A stretch of DNA of 64,000 nucleotides from Buxus sempervirens (GCA_947561395.2 OX387192.1:5544721-5608720); one strand, 5' to 3'; counted from the first letter of the stretch, positions 34,886 to 46,900 are shown. The notes: generated by a model from the sequence alone, not told the origin. Translations and numbers: made by a program.

Positions 34886-35803
34886 ACTTTTTATTCGAAT
34901 TTTTATGTTGGCTACAAAAGACAAAATGATTTTGGCCAATTATTCATCATTTTCCTAGTGCAATTTTGGGGTGTCTACAGATGCAAGTCTTGACATTCCC
35001 ATATGTGACGGTATCAGAGATGTCAATACTCTTGGAGGGGGTGTCTTAGCCCTTGAGAAAGAGCATAATGATGAAGAGGTTAACTTAGGATGTGACTTGG
35101 ATACTTAAAGGAAGCTGGGACCTGCTACGTCTATTTCTCAAGAAGTAATTGGGAAGTCTAATCCCAATCCATTGTCCTTAGCCAAAGCTCTTAGCCTTGA
35201 TGCATTGTGAGCCTTTCTTAGATCACAGCCTAATTGTGCGCTTGGTGATGGTCATTCCAACACGAAGTCTTGGCATGACACCCATTTTCCTACGATTGAA
35301 GAAACTCTTTGCACAGTCTTTCACGTAGACAATACCCTTCTCAGCCAGGAAATAAAGTCTATTTTGATGCAGATAGATGAATACCTTTCTTGTTGTGAGA
35401 CGAGCCTTGCAGCCCTAGCCCTAGAGGAGAAGGAAAAGAAGTTGGCATCATCTGATGGCTTAATAAAGGAATATGAAGACAAGAAGGCATCTTTAGCCCA
35501 AGAATCTTCAGGAATAACATTGAAATTGGCCGCTTTGAAGAAAAGAGAATTCGAGCTTAAAGCTAAATTACAATGTCTTCTTTCAGAGAATGATGACTTA
35601 GTCTCAAAGCAGAACCTCTTAATTGATGAAGAGCAAAATATTGAAGAGGCTATCGCTTCTGCAACAAAGAGTCACACCGGGATAGAACAAGCTCCTATCA
35701 GAGATGAAACAGAAGTAGCAGCTATTGACCAGATGCAAGCAAATTTGACATGTACTGTCATGGACTTGGCCAAAGCAGGACGGCTCAAGGAGGATCCTTA
35801 GCT

Positions 35804-36244
35804 TGTATTTTAGGAACTTTTTTTCTTTTTTTTTTTTTTATGAGAATATGAATGTTAAGAAACACACATTTTTTATTTATTTATATGACTGAACCTTTTG
35901 CAGGCTGCCTAAGTACCCAAACAAGGATCAAGTCAAACGTAGTTCCATTTTTTGTGTGTGCCTTTCACAGTTTAAACTCTTGCGGGCCAGGAGTATCATA
36001 CAATGTAGATGTTATGAATAACTTTAGATAGTTTGATCTCGTATCCGGGAGGTTTGCAGATAGTTTAGGCTCTTATCAAGGAGCAATGTAGATAGTTTAA
36101 GCTCATACCCAGGAGCATTACTTTCTTTCATGGATAGTACCGCTTCAGAAACCTACCATTTATCAGGCCAACTCTCAAGTCGTCTTGACTGAGCAACTTG
36201 TAGGCGCCATTTGTGTAAACTTCCTGAATAGTGTGTGGTCCTTC
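35804..36244. other. Spacer between antisense PMD gene and pol
   Basis: Contains a T run (35820-35840) and three degenerate repeats of a GATAGTTT-AGCTC-TATC-AGGAGC unit around 36030-36120. No coding motif. Confidence 0.5.
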
Positions 36245-38360
36245 TCACTTTGATGTAAATTTCCCACCAGTTTTATGAGTGATGACTATGGGTCTTCTTA
36301 CAGCAAGTACCAAATCCCCTTTTTGAAAAGACCGAGGCTGGACCTTTTTGTTGAAAGTTTTGGATAGATGGGCTTGGTAGCACTCCAAACGTTGTTGTGC
36401 TTCTAGTCTCTTCTCGTCTAATGCTTCTAATTCTTCAAGCTGCAGTCGAGCATTTTTTTCATTTGTGAGACCTTCTTGAATGGCAATTCTTAAAGAAGGA
36501 ATTTGACACTCCAAAGGAAGAACTACTTCTACACCATAAACGAGAGAATAAGGTGTTGCTTGAGTTGGAGTCCGGTGTGTTGTACGGTAAGCCCACAATG
36601 CTTCTATTTTTTCATGCCAATCCTCCACTTCAGTTTCAAGCACAGATGTGTAGTTAGCTTCTTCCTCATCTGTTGGTGATAAGAGAGGCAAGACCCATCT
36701 ACGGCAAATTGGTACAGACATGTTTTCATAATCAACTTCAGTGAGTACTGCAGCAAGATTGGCTAATGCGTCAACCAATTTATTCTCTCTTCGAGGTAAG
36801 TGTCCGATGACAATATCCTCAAAGCGTCCCATAATTTGAATTTCATTTTGGTAATACGGAACTAAATCAGGGTTCCAGACTTCTTACTCATTTAAGAGTT
36901 GATTAATAATCAATTTTGAATCCCCTTGGATGTCCAATTGACCAAGTTGCATTTCAAGAGCCATTTCCAAGCCAATGATCAAAGCTTGATATTCCGCAAC
37001 ATTATTTGAAAATGGTTCCGTTAGGGTAAAGGAGAATGGTAGAACTTCATTTTGAGGTGTAACAAATACAACCCCTGCTCCCGCACAGTCTTTGCGAGCT
37101 GCACCATCAAAGAACAACTTCCAGGATGGCATGATATCAGCATAGAAAACTTCTTCATCCGGTAAATCTTCTGGGAGCTACCATTCAGCAAGGAGTGGAT
37201 GGTCAGCAAGGAAGTCTGCCAAAGCTTGTCCCTTAACAGCTTTTTGTGGGATGTGAATGATCTCAAATTTTGAAAGAAGAAAAGCCCATTTAGCCAACTT
37301 TTATGAAAGAAACGGCTTTGTCATAATGTACTTGAGTGGATCAGCATGTGAAGTGAGATGAATTGTATGTGCTAACATATAATGCCGTAACTTCTTCACA
37401 GCAAAGATGAGGGCAAGACAGATTTTTTCAATTGGCGAGTAGTTCAATTCCATTCCGACCAGAGTTCGACTCAAGTAGTACAAGGAATTTTCCTTTCCTT
37501 CTTCATTTGCTTGCACGAGCAGAGCCCCTAATGATTGCCCCTGTGCAGCAATATAAAGGATGAGCGGCTTTCCTGGAATTGGTGCCATCAACACTGGAGG
37601 CTTCAGGAGATATTATTTTATGCTATTGAAAGCATTTTTTTCATGTATTGTCCCATTCAAAAGGGATGTCCTTCTTCATTAACCTGCTAAAGGGCTGACA
37701 TCTTCCAGCGAGGTTGGAGATAAACCGTCGAATATAGGCCAAACAACCTTGCAAGCTTTTCAGCTCATGAATGTTGCTTGGTTCTGGCATATTTTGGATG
37801 GCATCCATCTTTGACCGGTCAATCTCAATGCCACGATAATGGACAATAAACCTGAGAAATTTGCCTGAGGTGACCCTGAGTGCGCACTTCAAAGGATTCA
37901 TCTTTAATTGATACTTCTGCAATCTGTTGAATATATCACAAAGATCATCAAGATGGTCATTTCTCTGCTTTGATTTTACAACCAAATCATCCACATAATA
38001 TTCAGCCTTTTGGTGCAGCATATCGTCAAAGATTTTTGCATTGCACGCTGATAAGTGGCACTAGCATTCTTGAGTTCCAAAGGTATGACTTTGTAGCAGT
38101 AAATTCCTTTTGGAGTCCGAAAAGCAGTGAGTTCTTCATCCCTTGGTACCATTCGGATTTGATTATACCTGGATGAACCATCCATGAAAGACAAAGCTTC
38201 GTAGCCAATGGTTGCATCGACCATAAGCTCTGTAATGGGTAACGGAAATCATCTTTAGGGCATGCTTTATTCAAATCACGAAAATCAACAAAAACTCGGA
38301 TTTGACTCATTGTTTCTTGGTGTAGGAAATCTTGCAAATTGCTTCAAGAATGGGGTATCA
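36245..38360 (-). pseudogene. Decayed Tat pol: RT, RNase H, second RNase H, integrase C-terminus
   Basis: Minus-strand fragments in order: start of RT near 38337 (VFVDFRDLNKACPKDDF); 38224-37641 with LSFMDGSSRYNQIRM and the catalytic YYVDDLVVKSK; RNase H 37594-37301 (PIPGKPLILYIAAQGQSLGALL); second, Tat-specific RNase H 37132-36884 (WKLFFDGAARKDCAGAG, VAEYQALIIGLEMAL); then 36832-36245. In the last piece the end of RNase H (RRENKLVDALANLAAV) joins in frame to the end of the integrase (WHEKIEALWAYRTTHRTPT). The zinc finger and most of the DDE core are therefore deleted. Several frameshifts and stops separate the other pieces. The RT N-terminus and everything upstream are missing, replaced by the LTR starting near 38363. 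Confidence 0.9.
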
Positions 38361-38362
38361 CA

Positions 38363-40140
38363 TGTGTGTAGATGTTCAGATTATAAATATTAAAATTCCG
38401 TGACTTGAGGATCCTTGAAAGTGCTATTAAAGTTAGGATTTTATTAGTCTGGGACTTATATTACATTAATAATGATTGCTGTTGATGTTTTTCTACAATA
38501 TTTAATTGTAGATATGGTTTATGTATATGAATTGAATGGGATGGATGTGCATATATGTGATTTAAAATTTGGGTTTGTTTTCCTACCTATCAATATAATT
38601 TTTGAAAGATGGGTTGTGAATATAAATTATATCATTATGTTAATATCAAACTCATGAAGGGAGCCCATGCTATGTCATTTGATGTGTTTTCCTTTATTGA
38701 TTTAAGGTTATGTTTGTGGAAATAAGAAGAAGTATGTCTTGTTCACCATCTATGTAGAAACGGCATGAGTATTTTTAGATTTTATTGTTGAATTGTGATG
38801 AACTTCTACAATATAATACACATAACAAAATTTGGGATTTAATTGAATATGATTGTGGGTATGGTTATGTATACTCCTAGTATTTATTAGTTGAGTATTC
38901 GGCACATGACATTTGCCGAAATGAGATTGTGATTGTATTCCTAGTTTCACACTAGTTGAGTACCCAGTGTGGGATAGCCACTGGGATGACGATATTGCAC
39001 TCCTAGCCTATGTTAGTTGAGTACCTATCTTGATTATTCACTGGGAGGCATATGGTGAATGTACTGCTAGTTAAATACCAGTCCAATACCCAACTTGAAA
39101 TAGTAGTTGGGATATTTACATGATAGTACTGCTAGTTAATACACTAGTTCAATATCCAGCTTGAAACAACAGTTGGGATATTGATGCAATTGTACTGCTA
39201 GTATTGATACTAGTTCAATACCTAGTTGGAAAGCTTGTGGGATGATTTTGCGTACTCCTAGTGCCAGACCACATACTAGTTAAGTATCCACAAGGATTAT
39301 TGGTAAGAGATTTTTTACTCTTAGTTAGTACACTAGTTGAGTATCCAGTATGGGACGCTTACTGGGAGGATGGATTATGAGTACTCCTAGTACATAGCAC
39401 TAGTATGAGTACCCAATGAGGAGACCTTGATGTTTATTGGGAGATCTGTGGCAACTGTGTGATGGATTATATTGATATTTTGAATTCTATTCCTTGGTTA
39501 TTATTTAAACTGTTTATTTCCTTCAGTTGAGGACTTGTGATAAACAGTAAATTATATTCTTGCCTCTCTATTAATTGTTCTATTGTGGTTTATTATCATT
39601 TTATGTTATATTGTTTTCAGCCTCATTGTTTAGAAATGTTGTTATTTTATATCTGTCAGAAAAGCATGCTCCCTTAATATTAAATATACCATAAATGGTA
39701 TCTTACACTTATGAATGGAATCTAGGGAAAACATGGATAATATTCAGTATATATATATTTTATGTATTGATTTTAATATTATTACTGTAAGAGTTGTCGT
39801 ACATATAATCATATAGAGTATATTAGCCCCACTTACTGAGTTGTGTAACTCACACTTACCATTTTTCAGGAAGCCCACATCAATGAGGTAATGGAAGAAA
39901 GTGAAAAGTGTCTGGCAACATGGATGTTACTTTTGTAAACCATTGGTTTATTATTTAGATTGGTTTTATTAACATTAAACCATGGTTTGATTCGGTTTGA
40001 TGTTGGGTTGTTGGCTGGTATGTTGGTTTTGAATTTCCGCTGTAAACTCTGGGAAATGCAATCTGTTAACACCTAAACAATAGGGCCCACTGTTTTAATG
40101 GCTTTGAATAATATTTTTGATATATACGCACTTGAATTTT
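38363..40140 (+). mobile_element. Tekay-like LTR, plus strand, ends uncertain
   Basis: Pol homology ends at about 38360. What follows has the Tekay-type parts: AT-rich start, degenerate tandem repeats (38870-39440), CCCACTTACTGAGTTGTGTA, then TTTTTCAGGAAGCCC near 39863. A TG start at 38365 with duplication ACATG would pair with ACATG at 39917-39921 after TCTGGCA, but sequence beyond still looks LTR-like, so the right end is left open between 39.9 and 40.15 kb. Confidence 0.45.
38870..39440. repeat. Degenerate tandem repeats around ACTAGTTGAGTACCCAG
   Basis: Roughly ten imperfect units of 50-60 bp, each with (A)CTAGTT(G/C)A(G/A)TA(C/T)C and TGGGA blocks. Same relative place as the tandem repeats in the LTRs at 28852 and 1-2707. 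Confidence 0.75.
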
Positions 40141-40149
40141 CATCTCTTG

Positions 40150-41730
40150 AACAATCAACATTAAAGGAATATAGCTCGATGTTCAGATACTGCCATCGCA
40201 TTAATTAAAGTCTTGGTCCTTACTGTTGCTAATCTATAAACAATCTGGATGCGGTTTAGCAAGTGAGATTTCAACACACACCCTCGCCATACTAGGACAA
40301 ACAAGGGCTTAGGTTGCTTGATCAATCTATAGGACAAGACCAAATGCAGCAGCATGAGGTTCAAGGGTGGATTGAGAAAGTTTAGAGGGAGACTTGGAGT
40401 ACAGACTTCAATGAAAGAAAACCTTTTAGATATGAAGAACTTGGAGTACAGACTTCAATGAAAATCTTTTTCTAAAGATAATTTGAGCATAACATGACAG
40501 GGATCAATTGAACCAATGGTATAGGAAGACTTAAAACCCCAAGATCCAATTGACGAACAAATGTCCTCTATTGAAGGCCAGCCTCTAGAAAACTTCAAGA
40601 CTACAGTAAATGCTAAATCCCCTTCCAATCTAGAGATATCAAGCGAGGAGAATGAGATTGCAAGCTCTTTGTCTTTAAATCCAATCAGGGGCAGAGCCAA
40701 AAAAATTAGCTTATAGGGGCAAAAACTAAGTCAGAGTAAATTCAACTATACTAATATTCAAATGTTTTAGAAAAAAATGGAAAAATTACGAGAAAGGGTC
40801 ACTTTTGGTCGGTATATATAAAAATAGTTCTATCAAAAATCTTCTTTCTAGAAAAGGGTCATTTTTATTTTTTTTGAAGAAAAATAAACTATAGGGTAAC
40901 TTTATTGTAGCTACATGGAATATACAAGCACAACCTATTTGGGACACGAATGCATTATACGTGGGATACGAGCATATAATGTGCTCATGTCACATGTAGG
41001 ATGCACTTGTGTCCCATGTAGGATGCCATTGTATCCCACTTAAAATTTGCTTGTGTCCCATGTAGGCTGCTCTTGTACCGCATGTAGCTAAGTAAAGTGA
41101 CACTACTTAATTTTTTTTTTGAAAAGTGACCTTGCATGTCAATTATTTTTGAAAAGTGACTCTTTTCTGCAAATGAGATTTTTTATGGAGTTTTTATAAA
41201 TTCAGGCAAAAAAAAAAAGTGACCTTTTTCATAACTTTGGGGGCAATTGCTTTAAATTTTGGCAATTTTAAATAAAATTTAAAAAGCAATATTAATAGTT
41301 ACTTTTTAGAAAACTTTTAAGGGGAAAATTTCCCCCTTATGCCCCCTTGGCTCTGCCTATGGATCCAATATGAGTAGAAGAGAAGAATCTCGAAAACCTG
41401 GAATGGCCCAACATTGTTGAGCATATGAATGTTTGGGAGGGAAGGAAGGAGAGCTTGCCGATGGCGCTCCAATCACCGGCCTGATCGGACATAAACCAAG
41501 AGAATCCTCGGTCTTCATTTTAGATATGCATAACAGATTTCTCATGAAGACATTCAAACACAATGTAAGTGTTATGCTAGTGAGCCTCCAATCCGGTAGA
41601 ATCGACGTTCTCTCATCGAGCATATTATTGTACTTTGAAAGAATATATTGTGAAGGAAGAAACTGGACTCTCATCCTCTGCAGCACATGCTGCATACACC
41701 CCCTCACATTCAGTGGGGGGCCCCACCCCA
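40150..41730 (-). pseudogene. LINE (L1-type) ORF1 fragment with DUF4283-like domain
   Basis: Reading on the minus strand: a proline-rich N-terminal part near 41530-41400, then (after removal of the MITE at 40686-41361) the frame 40700-40455, whose DUF4283-like blocks are GDLAFTVVLKFSRGWPSIED and YTIGSIDPCHVMLKLSLEKD, and further down RVCVEISLAKPHPD near 40270. These are typical of plant L1 ORF1 proteins, which bind RNA. Frameshifts and stops break it, and a 46-bp direct duplication (CTTGGAGTACAGACTTCAAT at about 40394 and 40440) interrupts the middle. No ORF2 follows downstream, so the copy was truncated or displaced. Confidence 0.7.
40686..41361. mobile_element. hAT-type MITE, 676 bp
   Basis: Left end CAGGGGCAGAGCC and right end complementary to CATAGGCAGAGCC. 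The 8-bp target duplication is AATCCAAT (40678-40685) against GATCCAAT (41362-41369), 7 of 8. It splits the LINE ORF1 fragment. No transposase frame. Confidence 0.88.
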
Positions 41731-41959
41731 TTCATGTGAGGGGCTGTGTATAGCGTGTGCCGTAGATGATGCCCATTGGAAGAAAATACCTTTGACCATT
41801 ATGTTCGCCATTGCGTGATCGATCGTATACCGAATTTCCAATTTCTGGTACAACTCAGTGGTCGAAATCTTTCTCATCATTCAAACTCACTTGTAGCATA
41901 TTATTAACCTTTTAATGTCATTTTGTCTATTTATATTGGTAACTTTGTCTTTTTTATTT

Positions 41960-42388
41960 GGGTAAATTACACTTACCTCCCTTGAGGTATGCTATAATTA
42001 TACTTACCTCCCCTGAGGTTTCTGAAATAACACTTTCCCCCTTGAGATATGTGTATAGGTCAAAATAACACTCTTTCATTGAAGTTTCCGTCAAAACAGT
42101 AGTGATAGTTAGTAAAATAATTTGAACTGGACAAGATTACCCCATTTAAGTTAAATGATAGTTATGCCTTAGGCCATTAAAATTTTTGTTCTCATCTTTA
42201 TGAAGGGGTAATCTTATCCAGTTCAAATTATTTTACTAACTATCATTACTGTTTTGACGGAAACTTCAATGAAAGAGTGCTATTTTGACCCATATACAAA
42301 TCTCAAGGGGGAAACTGTTATTTCAGAAACCTCAAGGGAAATAAGTGTAATTATAGCATACCTCAAGGAAGGTAAGTGTAATTTACCC
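41960..42388. mobile_element. Mutator-type foldback MITE, 429 bp
   Basis: Long terminal inverted repeats beginning GGGTAAATTACACTTACCT and ending in the complement. Arms of roughly 180-200 bp occupy nearly the whole element. Exact 9-bp target duplication TTTTTATTT (41951-41959 and 42389-42397), as expected for MULEs. It ends about 350 bp upstream of the SKIP16 start codon. Confidence 0.93.
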
Positions 42389-42737
42389 TTTTTATTTTTC
42401 ACTTTCCAAAAGATATCCTTCGTACCCAGGCTAGTCTCTGGGGCAATTGTACGGGTAGCATAAATGGATGGTTCGGATATACCAAATCATTTTTCGTGAG
42501 AAATTCATCGTCGATCGTTTTATTAGCCAATGTGGAATAAAGGCGTTGCAATACTAGTCAACCAATGCTGGTGGGGCGGCTTCAATACATTTTTCCCATC
42601 TGTGTTTAAACAATTTTGCCATGAACACGTTCGAGCTTACTGTTGGAAGAGTGTACACGAAGGTTACGTTAAATTGGTGAATTTGATAGAGACGAAACGA
42701 GCTTATCTCTGCCGCTGACGGAGTATATGCAGATGTG
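42389..42737 (+). promoter_or_regulatory. Upstream region and 5' UTR of SKIP16
   Basis: The only single-copy sequence between the MULE MITE and the start codon. An ACCAATGCTGG (CCAAT-like) block is at about 42560. I see no convincing TATA box, so the transcription start cannot be placed. Confidence 0.4.
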
Positions 42738-42965
42738 ATGGAATCAGAAAGGAAGAAAGAGATGGGATTGGAAGGATTGGGTGATTTAGCTCTTCACGTC
42801 ATCCTCACGAAGTTAAGCCCCAAAGATGCAGCAGTTCTAGCCTGTGTGAGCAAGAGACTTTGCGCTTCGGCTTCTGATGACCGAATCTGGTTTAAGTTCT
42901 GCTCCGAAGACCTCGATCTCTCTGTTTCAGAAGATCCTTCGGGAAACCCTATCCCTTCTTTCAAG
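42738..42965 (+). CDS. SKIP16: SKIP16 exon 1 (F-box)
   Basis: 76 codons, MESERKKEMG to NPIPSFK, then GTAATG. Holds the F-box, with ACVSKRLCASASDDRIW at its end. Ends in phase 0. Confidence 0.93.
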
Positions 42966-43921
42966 GTAATGGAGAAACTTCCGAAATTTCGTGTTCTTTC
43001 TTATGATTTGGATCATTCTATGCTTAATTGCAGCTCTAGATTCATATTTCATTGTGTTCTGATTATGTGGGAAGGCTTTGATGTCGTTGGATGTGGTGGT
43101 TGTGAGAGGATGTTGTGTTATTTTGGAGGTGGTGTCAATGAGATTGTTGGTTTTCATCAATATAAGACCGCATTGACTGATAGCGTTTGGCACCTTTTTG
43201 TTGGGATGGGGAATAATTGTTGTTGTTATTATGTTCATAAGGAATGAAGTGTTAAGAAGGATTTTTCACATTGGATCAAAGTTGGGGCGAGCTGCTTCTT
43301 ATGTTTTAATATTCAGTGATACATTTGATACATGATGACTAGACCTATTACGATATATGAATCAAAGTATTGCCGAATTAATAAGCAACACATTTGCTGA
43401 CCTTCCTGTTTACCTTATCTAGAACTTTCTGAGTTCTTAAAATGCGAATGGGAACAAGGGCTCACCTTAACTAAGAGTAACTTTTAAGATGTCCTGCTGA
43501 GGCACCATTATAAGGGTCCAATAAAAGACTATAATTTGACAAATAAATATTATAGGTAATAGAGCCTTCTAATTGGGACATGTTGCGTCCAATATGTTGG
43601 TATGTGGAATTTGAGATTACTTGATGTTGGCAACACTTTAGGTTGACACACCGAACTTGTCAACGGCTGTCGACAACTCCCACCCTTGTGTTCACCACAC
43701 CTTAAGGACCGTCGGGAACCCCTCCCTAGGTGTGACGGAGATATCCTCTTCGATATGTCGGATAGGCTTCTCACCTAAAATAAATAAGCCATGAAAAATG
43801 ATTTGTTATGTCCAAATCTGCAGATTTGTCAGAAATGACCTAAATCTACAAATTTTGGGTTTTTGGACATGTGCCAAAGCCATGCCAGGGTTCATAATAG
43901 CCATTTACATGCCAAATACAC

Positions 43922-43976
<55 letters not shown>

Positions 43977-46900
43977 GGATCACACATGTATGTATATATA
44001 TAAACCACCAAAAATTGCCAAAATAATGCTGTTGGGACCATTTCATGTGCCAGACAATTTTGTTTGCTCAAAACTTAAGAGTGGGGGTGGCCTGGGTGCC
44101 ATGGGCAGCTGCCCACCTTTTTTAAGTGTGAGCAATTGTCTGATTTGAGTCGATTTGAATCTCGACACAATTTCTATGATGCCCGCGGGGGCGGGGGGGA
44201 TCTTCAGCATTCTGAATCCATTGGTGAAGTCCTCAGGTCAATTTGGCAATGTATTGGGCTTCATAGGGCTCAATTAAGGTAGCCAAAAATGGGGTTCTGA
44301 CAAGTTTGCAAATGAGCAGTTTTGTGCCAGCATTTTTACCAATTATGTAGTTTACCAAAATTAAAATAAAATAAAACAATTATGTAGGCTGACTTATCAT
44401 GTTGATATGACATCCCTTTCCATGTCATCCATTTCAGTGATGTGGTGATTGAGAGTAAAAAAATTGGTCATCTACAGCAATTATATCGTAGGATGGTATC
44501 TATTGATACCGGGAGTCAGTCGATACAAGTTGATACTGGCCAAGGTTCTAAACCATGCTTGGGACCCTTTGCCAATTATGGTTTCTTGCGGTTGGATCTT
44601 TGGGAAGCCACCTTAGCTGTTACAGGCCAAGATTCTAGGTTTTTTTTTTTTTAATTTTTATTTAAATAATTAGGTGTATAATACCAAACAAATACCTCTA
44701 GTTTGTTATTATCTGCCTAGAAAGATTTTGTTCTAGAGTTAGTTGAGTAGATAGAGAGGATGGTAAAGTCAGCTGATCCCAATCTGGATATGTCCAAGTC
44801 AACATGGATTTCTAGTGGCCAAGATATGATAAAAAAAAAGATCTTTGGTTCGCTTGAATTGCCTGAGATAACATGCCTCACCATTTACTTGCTCTTCTGC
44901 ATGACTCTTGATCGTTGGATCTGCATTTTTGTTACTTTTTTCTAGTAGTTTTGACTTTTGCTGGGGTCTGTTGATCCACGCAATGGCAACTTGGAATTGG
45001 TGGCAAATGTTTCCTAATTAGGTCTCAAGTTTAAAAATTACGGAATAGGTTAAATAAAGGGAGAATGTTTAATTTGGATGTATTCCTCTGATAAATTTAT
45101 TTCTTGATTTGGCATTGGTGATGGTTGACAATGAGGCTTGGATTAGAGACCATTTGTTCAGGAAAAATATCTTCTAGCATATTGTGGCTGGCTTTCAAAC
45201 TGACTCCTTTTGATAGGGAGTTAGAGTTGGTTGATTCCTTGTTATTCGTGATTCAATATTTCTGAATTGGTGGTCTAATGGTCACAGTTGATTCAATGTC
45301 TGACTTGGTTGCTTCCCTGTTATTGGTGATTCAAATTCCATTGAATGGGATATCTTTCAATGGAATTTGTTTTTTGGTTATTACTATTTGAAGGTAGCTT
45401 TCCTTTTTTGTTTGTTTGATCCAGATAAAATATTGATAGTCATCTTACCTGTAGGAATTGGTTAGTGTGCTATGGATAAGGAGGCAAAATTATGACTCAC
45501 TATCACTAGGAATTGGATAGTGCGTTATTCGTGAGGAGGCAAAAGTAACTGTTTATATTTGATCCGTTGTGAATTTGTTGCATTTGGTCATTGCTTTTGA
45601 AGATATTCTAGGCTAGGTTATGTGATATCCTGTCTGTTGGAGGTGGAAGAGGGGTAACTTGTAGCATGCTCTGTTGTGGAACATTTGGGCTTTTTGATAT
45701 GCTGGACACTATGAAAGGGGCCACATTTTTTTATGCATGCAGAGCACAGAGATTGATATTTGCTGAGAAATAATTGTGCTGTTACTGATTAATGATTGTA
45801 AATTATTCCAGAAAATTTTTTGAACTTAAATTATTATGTAAATTATTGGGATTCTACTTATGTTTGGTGAGAATCTTATGCTGAGTTCATTTTGGGTTTT
45901 GTTGCCAGCTAGCTTGTTATGTAGGCTTCGTGTCCATAGGTTAAAGTAGTTATGTGTGCGTGCGTGTTTATACATGTCTTCCTGGATCAAAAAGAAAAAA
46001 AGGGGAAGAAAGTGGCAGCATTGCAATTTATCTTGTGGATCATGTTCATTTTCTCTTGTTGAAGATTGCTTTGTTTGGAAAGGTCGATAACTGGAGTGTG
46101 GTATGTGATGAAACCAGAATCCCTAGTTATATGCAATATGCCTGTTGCTTCATTATTCAAGCCATCATAGTTGCAAATTCTTTCCATTATCTCTTAAATG
46201 GTTGACAATGTTTATATGGATTATATAAACAATTGAATTTTTTTTGCGGAACAGTTCATGAAATAAATGAATAAGAAAGGAAAATAAGGATACACAGGTA
46301 TATCTGGATTATTCAACCAAAAACTAGATTATATAATAAGTTGAAAATCTTCACTATATGATGGTGATCATGCCATTTCTATTTAATTATACCGGTTTCA
46401 ACTTTATGATGTTAAATATATCTGCCTATTGATGTAGAAATGATTCTATGCATACCTTCTGTGCTCATAAACTCAGTGCATAAGTTGGAAGTCTTTACCA
46501 TATGATGGCACCTCACTGGGCAGGGGTTGGGGTGGGGAAATCCCGCTAGTGGCATGCTGTACCAATCCCATTGTAACCTGTAGAGTGCCTAATCTTGTTA
46601 ATCCTGGGCTTCCTTTTTATGCTATCGTGGGTTTCCTTTTTTTGCTGCAATCTAGTGGTGGTGTTTGCTTTTTGGTGCTAATGGTCCTGGGCTTCATAGC
46701 TGCAACCTATAGGTGGTTTTTGCCTTCTTATGCTATGTCGTAACTTTTATATATGAACTGTGTCACATTATTTTGTTAATATTTTTTTCCTATTGCAGCT
46801 AACATATCAAACATGGAGAGATTCTTTCAGTATGTATCCATGGCCCCTTGTCAAACGAGTGAAGAAGTGTTGGGACACACTAAAAAATTGGATGGAATTA

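Larger units (their letters stand above)
28640..34979 (-). mobile_element. Tat-type solo LTR, split by a nested Tekay-type solo LTR
   Basis: Ends TGTGAGACATGGG and GGGTGTCTACA, with exact target duplication GATGC at 28635-28639 and 34980-34984. It contains the lineage block GAGTCGCCACC (about 28708). Without the nested 28852-32772 insertion and its duplication it is about 2414 bp, close to the 2417 bp of the Ogre-like LTRs. Minus-strand TATA CTATAAATAG at 34599-34608. It interrupts the PMD gene, whose frame resumes after it. Confidence 0.93.
26174..35803 (+). pseudogene. Plant mobile domain (PMD) gene, antisense ORF of the Tat element, decayed
   Basis: A series of plus-strand fragments in order encodes a PMD-family ('aminotransferase-like, plant mobile domain') protein. 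From about 26200: YGWIAEHNDPALKGKYLCFP, LKEVPIKYLRLVSHDPMTGS, then 26438-26872 (SGFWDWTTEVYNKLL, YPLSHWTFYQW), 26868-27389 (NPRVYLDYKDASHAF, LALWLCWYILPIG), 27697-28008 (YNPHRFARQHGFHQ, DYLDWWEKIVNP), and a C-terminal coiled coil 35364-35803 (LIKEYEDKKASLAQESSG, LKLAALKKREFELKAKLQ). A probable intron (GT at 28472, pyrimidine tract, AG before 28535) splits the linker. Frameshifts and stops disrupt the gene, and the solo LTR 28640-34979 lies in it. PMD proteins act in the nucleus in gene silencing and meristem maintenance when host-encoded; for the TE-borne copies the role is unknown. Confidence 0.75.
20621..38360 (-). mobile_element. Old Tat-lineage Ty3 element with antisense PMD gene, minus strand
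   Basis: Minus-strand order: decayed pol (38360-36245), then a decayed plant-mobile-domain gene on the opposite strand (26174-35803), then a polypurine tract (21341-21355) and a 720-bp 3' LTR (21340-20621). This matches Tat elements known to carry an extra antisense ORF between integrase and the 3' LTR. The 5' part (5' LTR, gag, protease, start of RT) is missing: a Tekay-like LTR follows at 38363. Two solo LTRs (22455-25732 and 28640-34979) were inserted later. That all pieces belong to one element is inferred from order and orientation. Confidence 0.7.

Noticed and set aside
38365-39921. Exact boundaries of the Tekay-like LTR using ACATG duplication
   Set aside because: The match is one 5-mer, the end TCTGGCA is atypical, and LTR-like sequence continues beyond it.
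42733-42735. ATG five bases before the chosen SKIP16 start
   Set aside because: It is followed at once by TGA, so it cannot start the protein.
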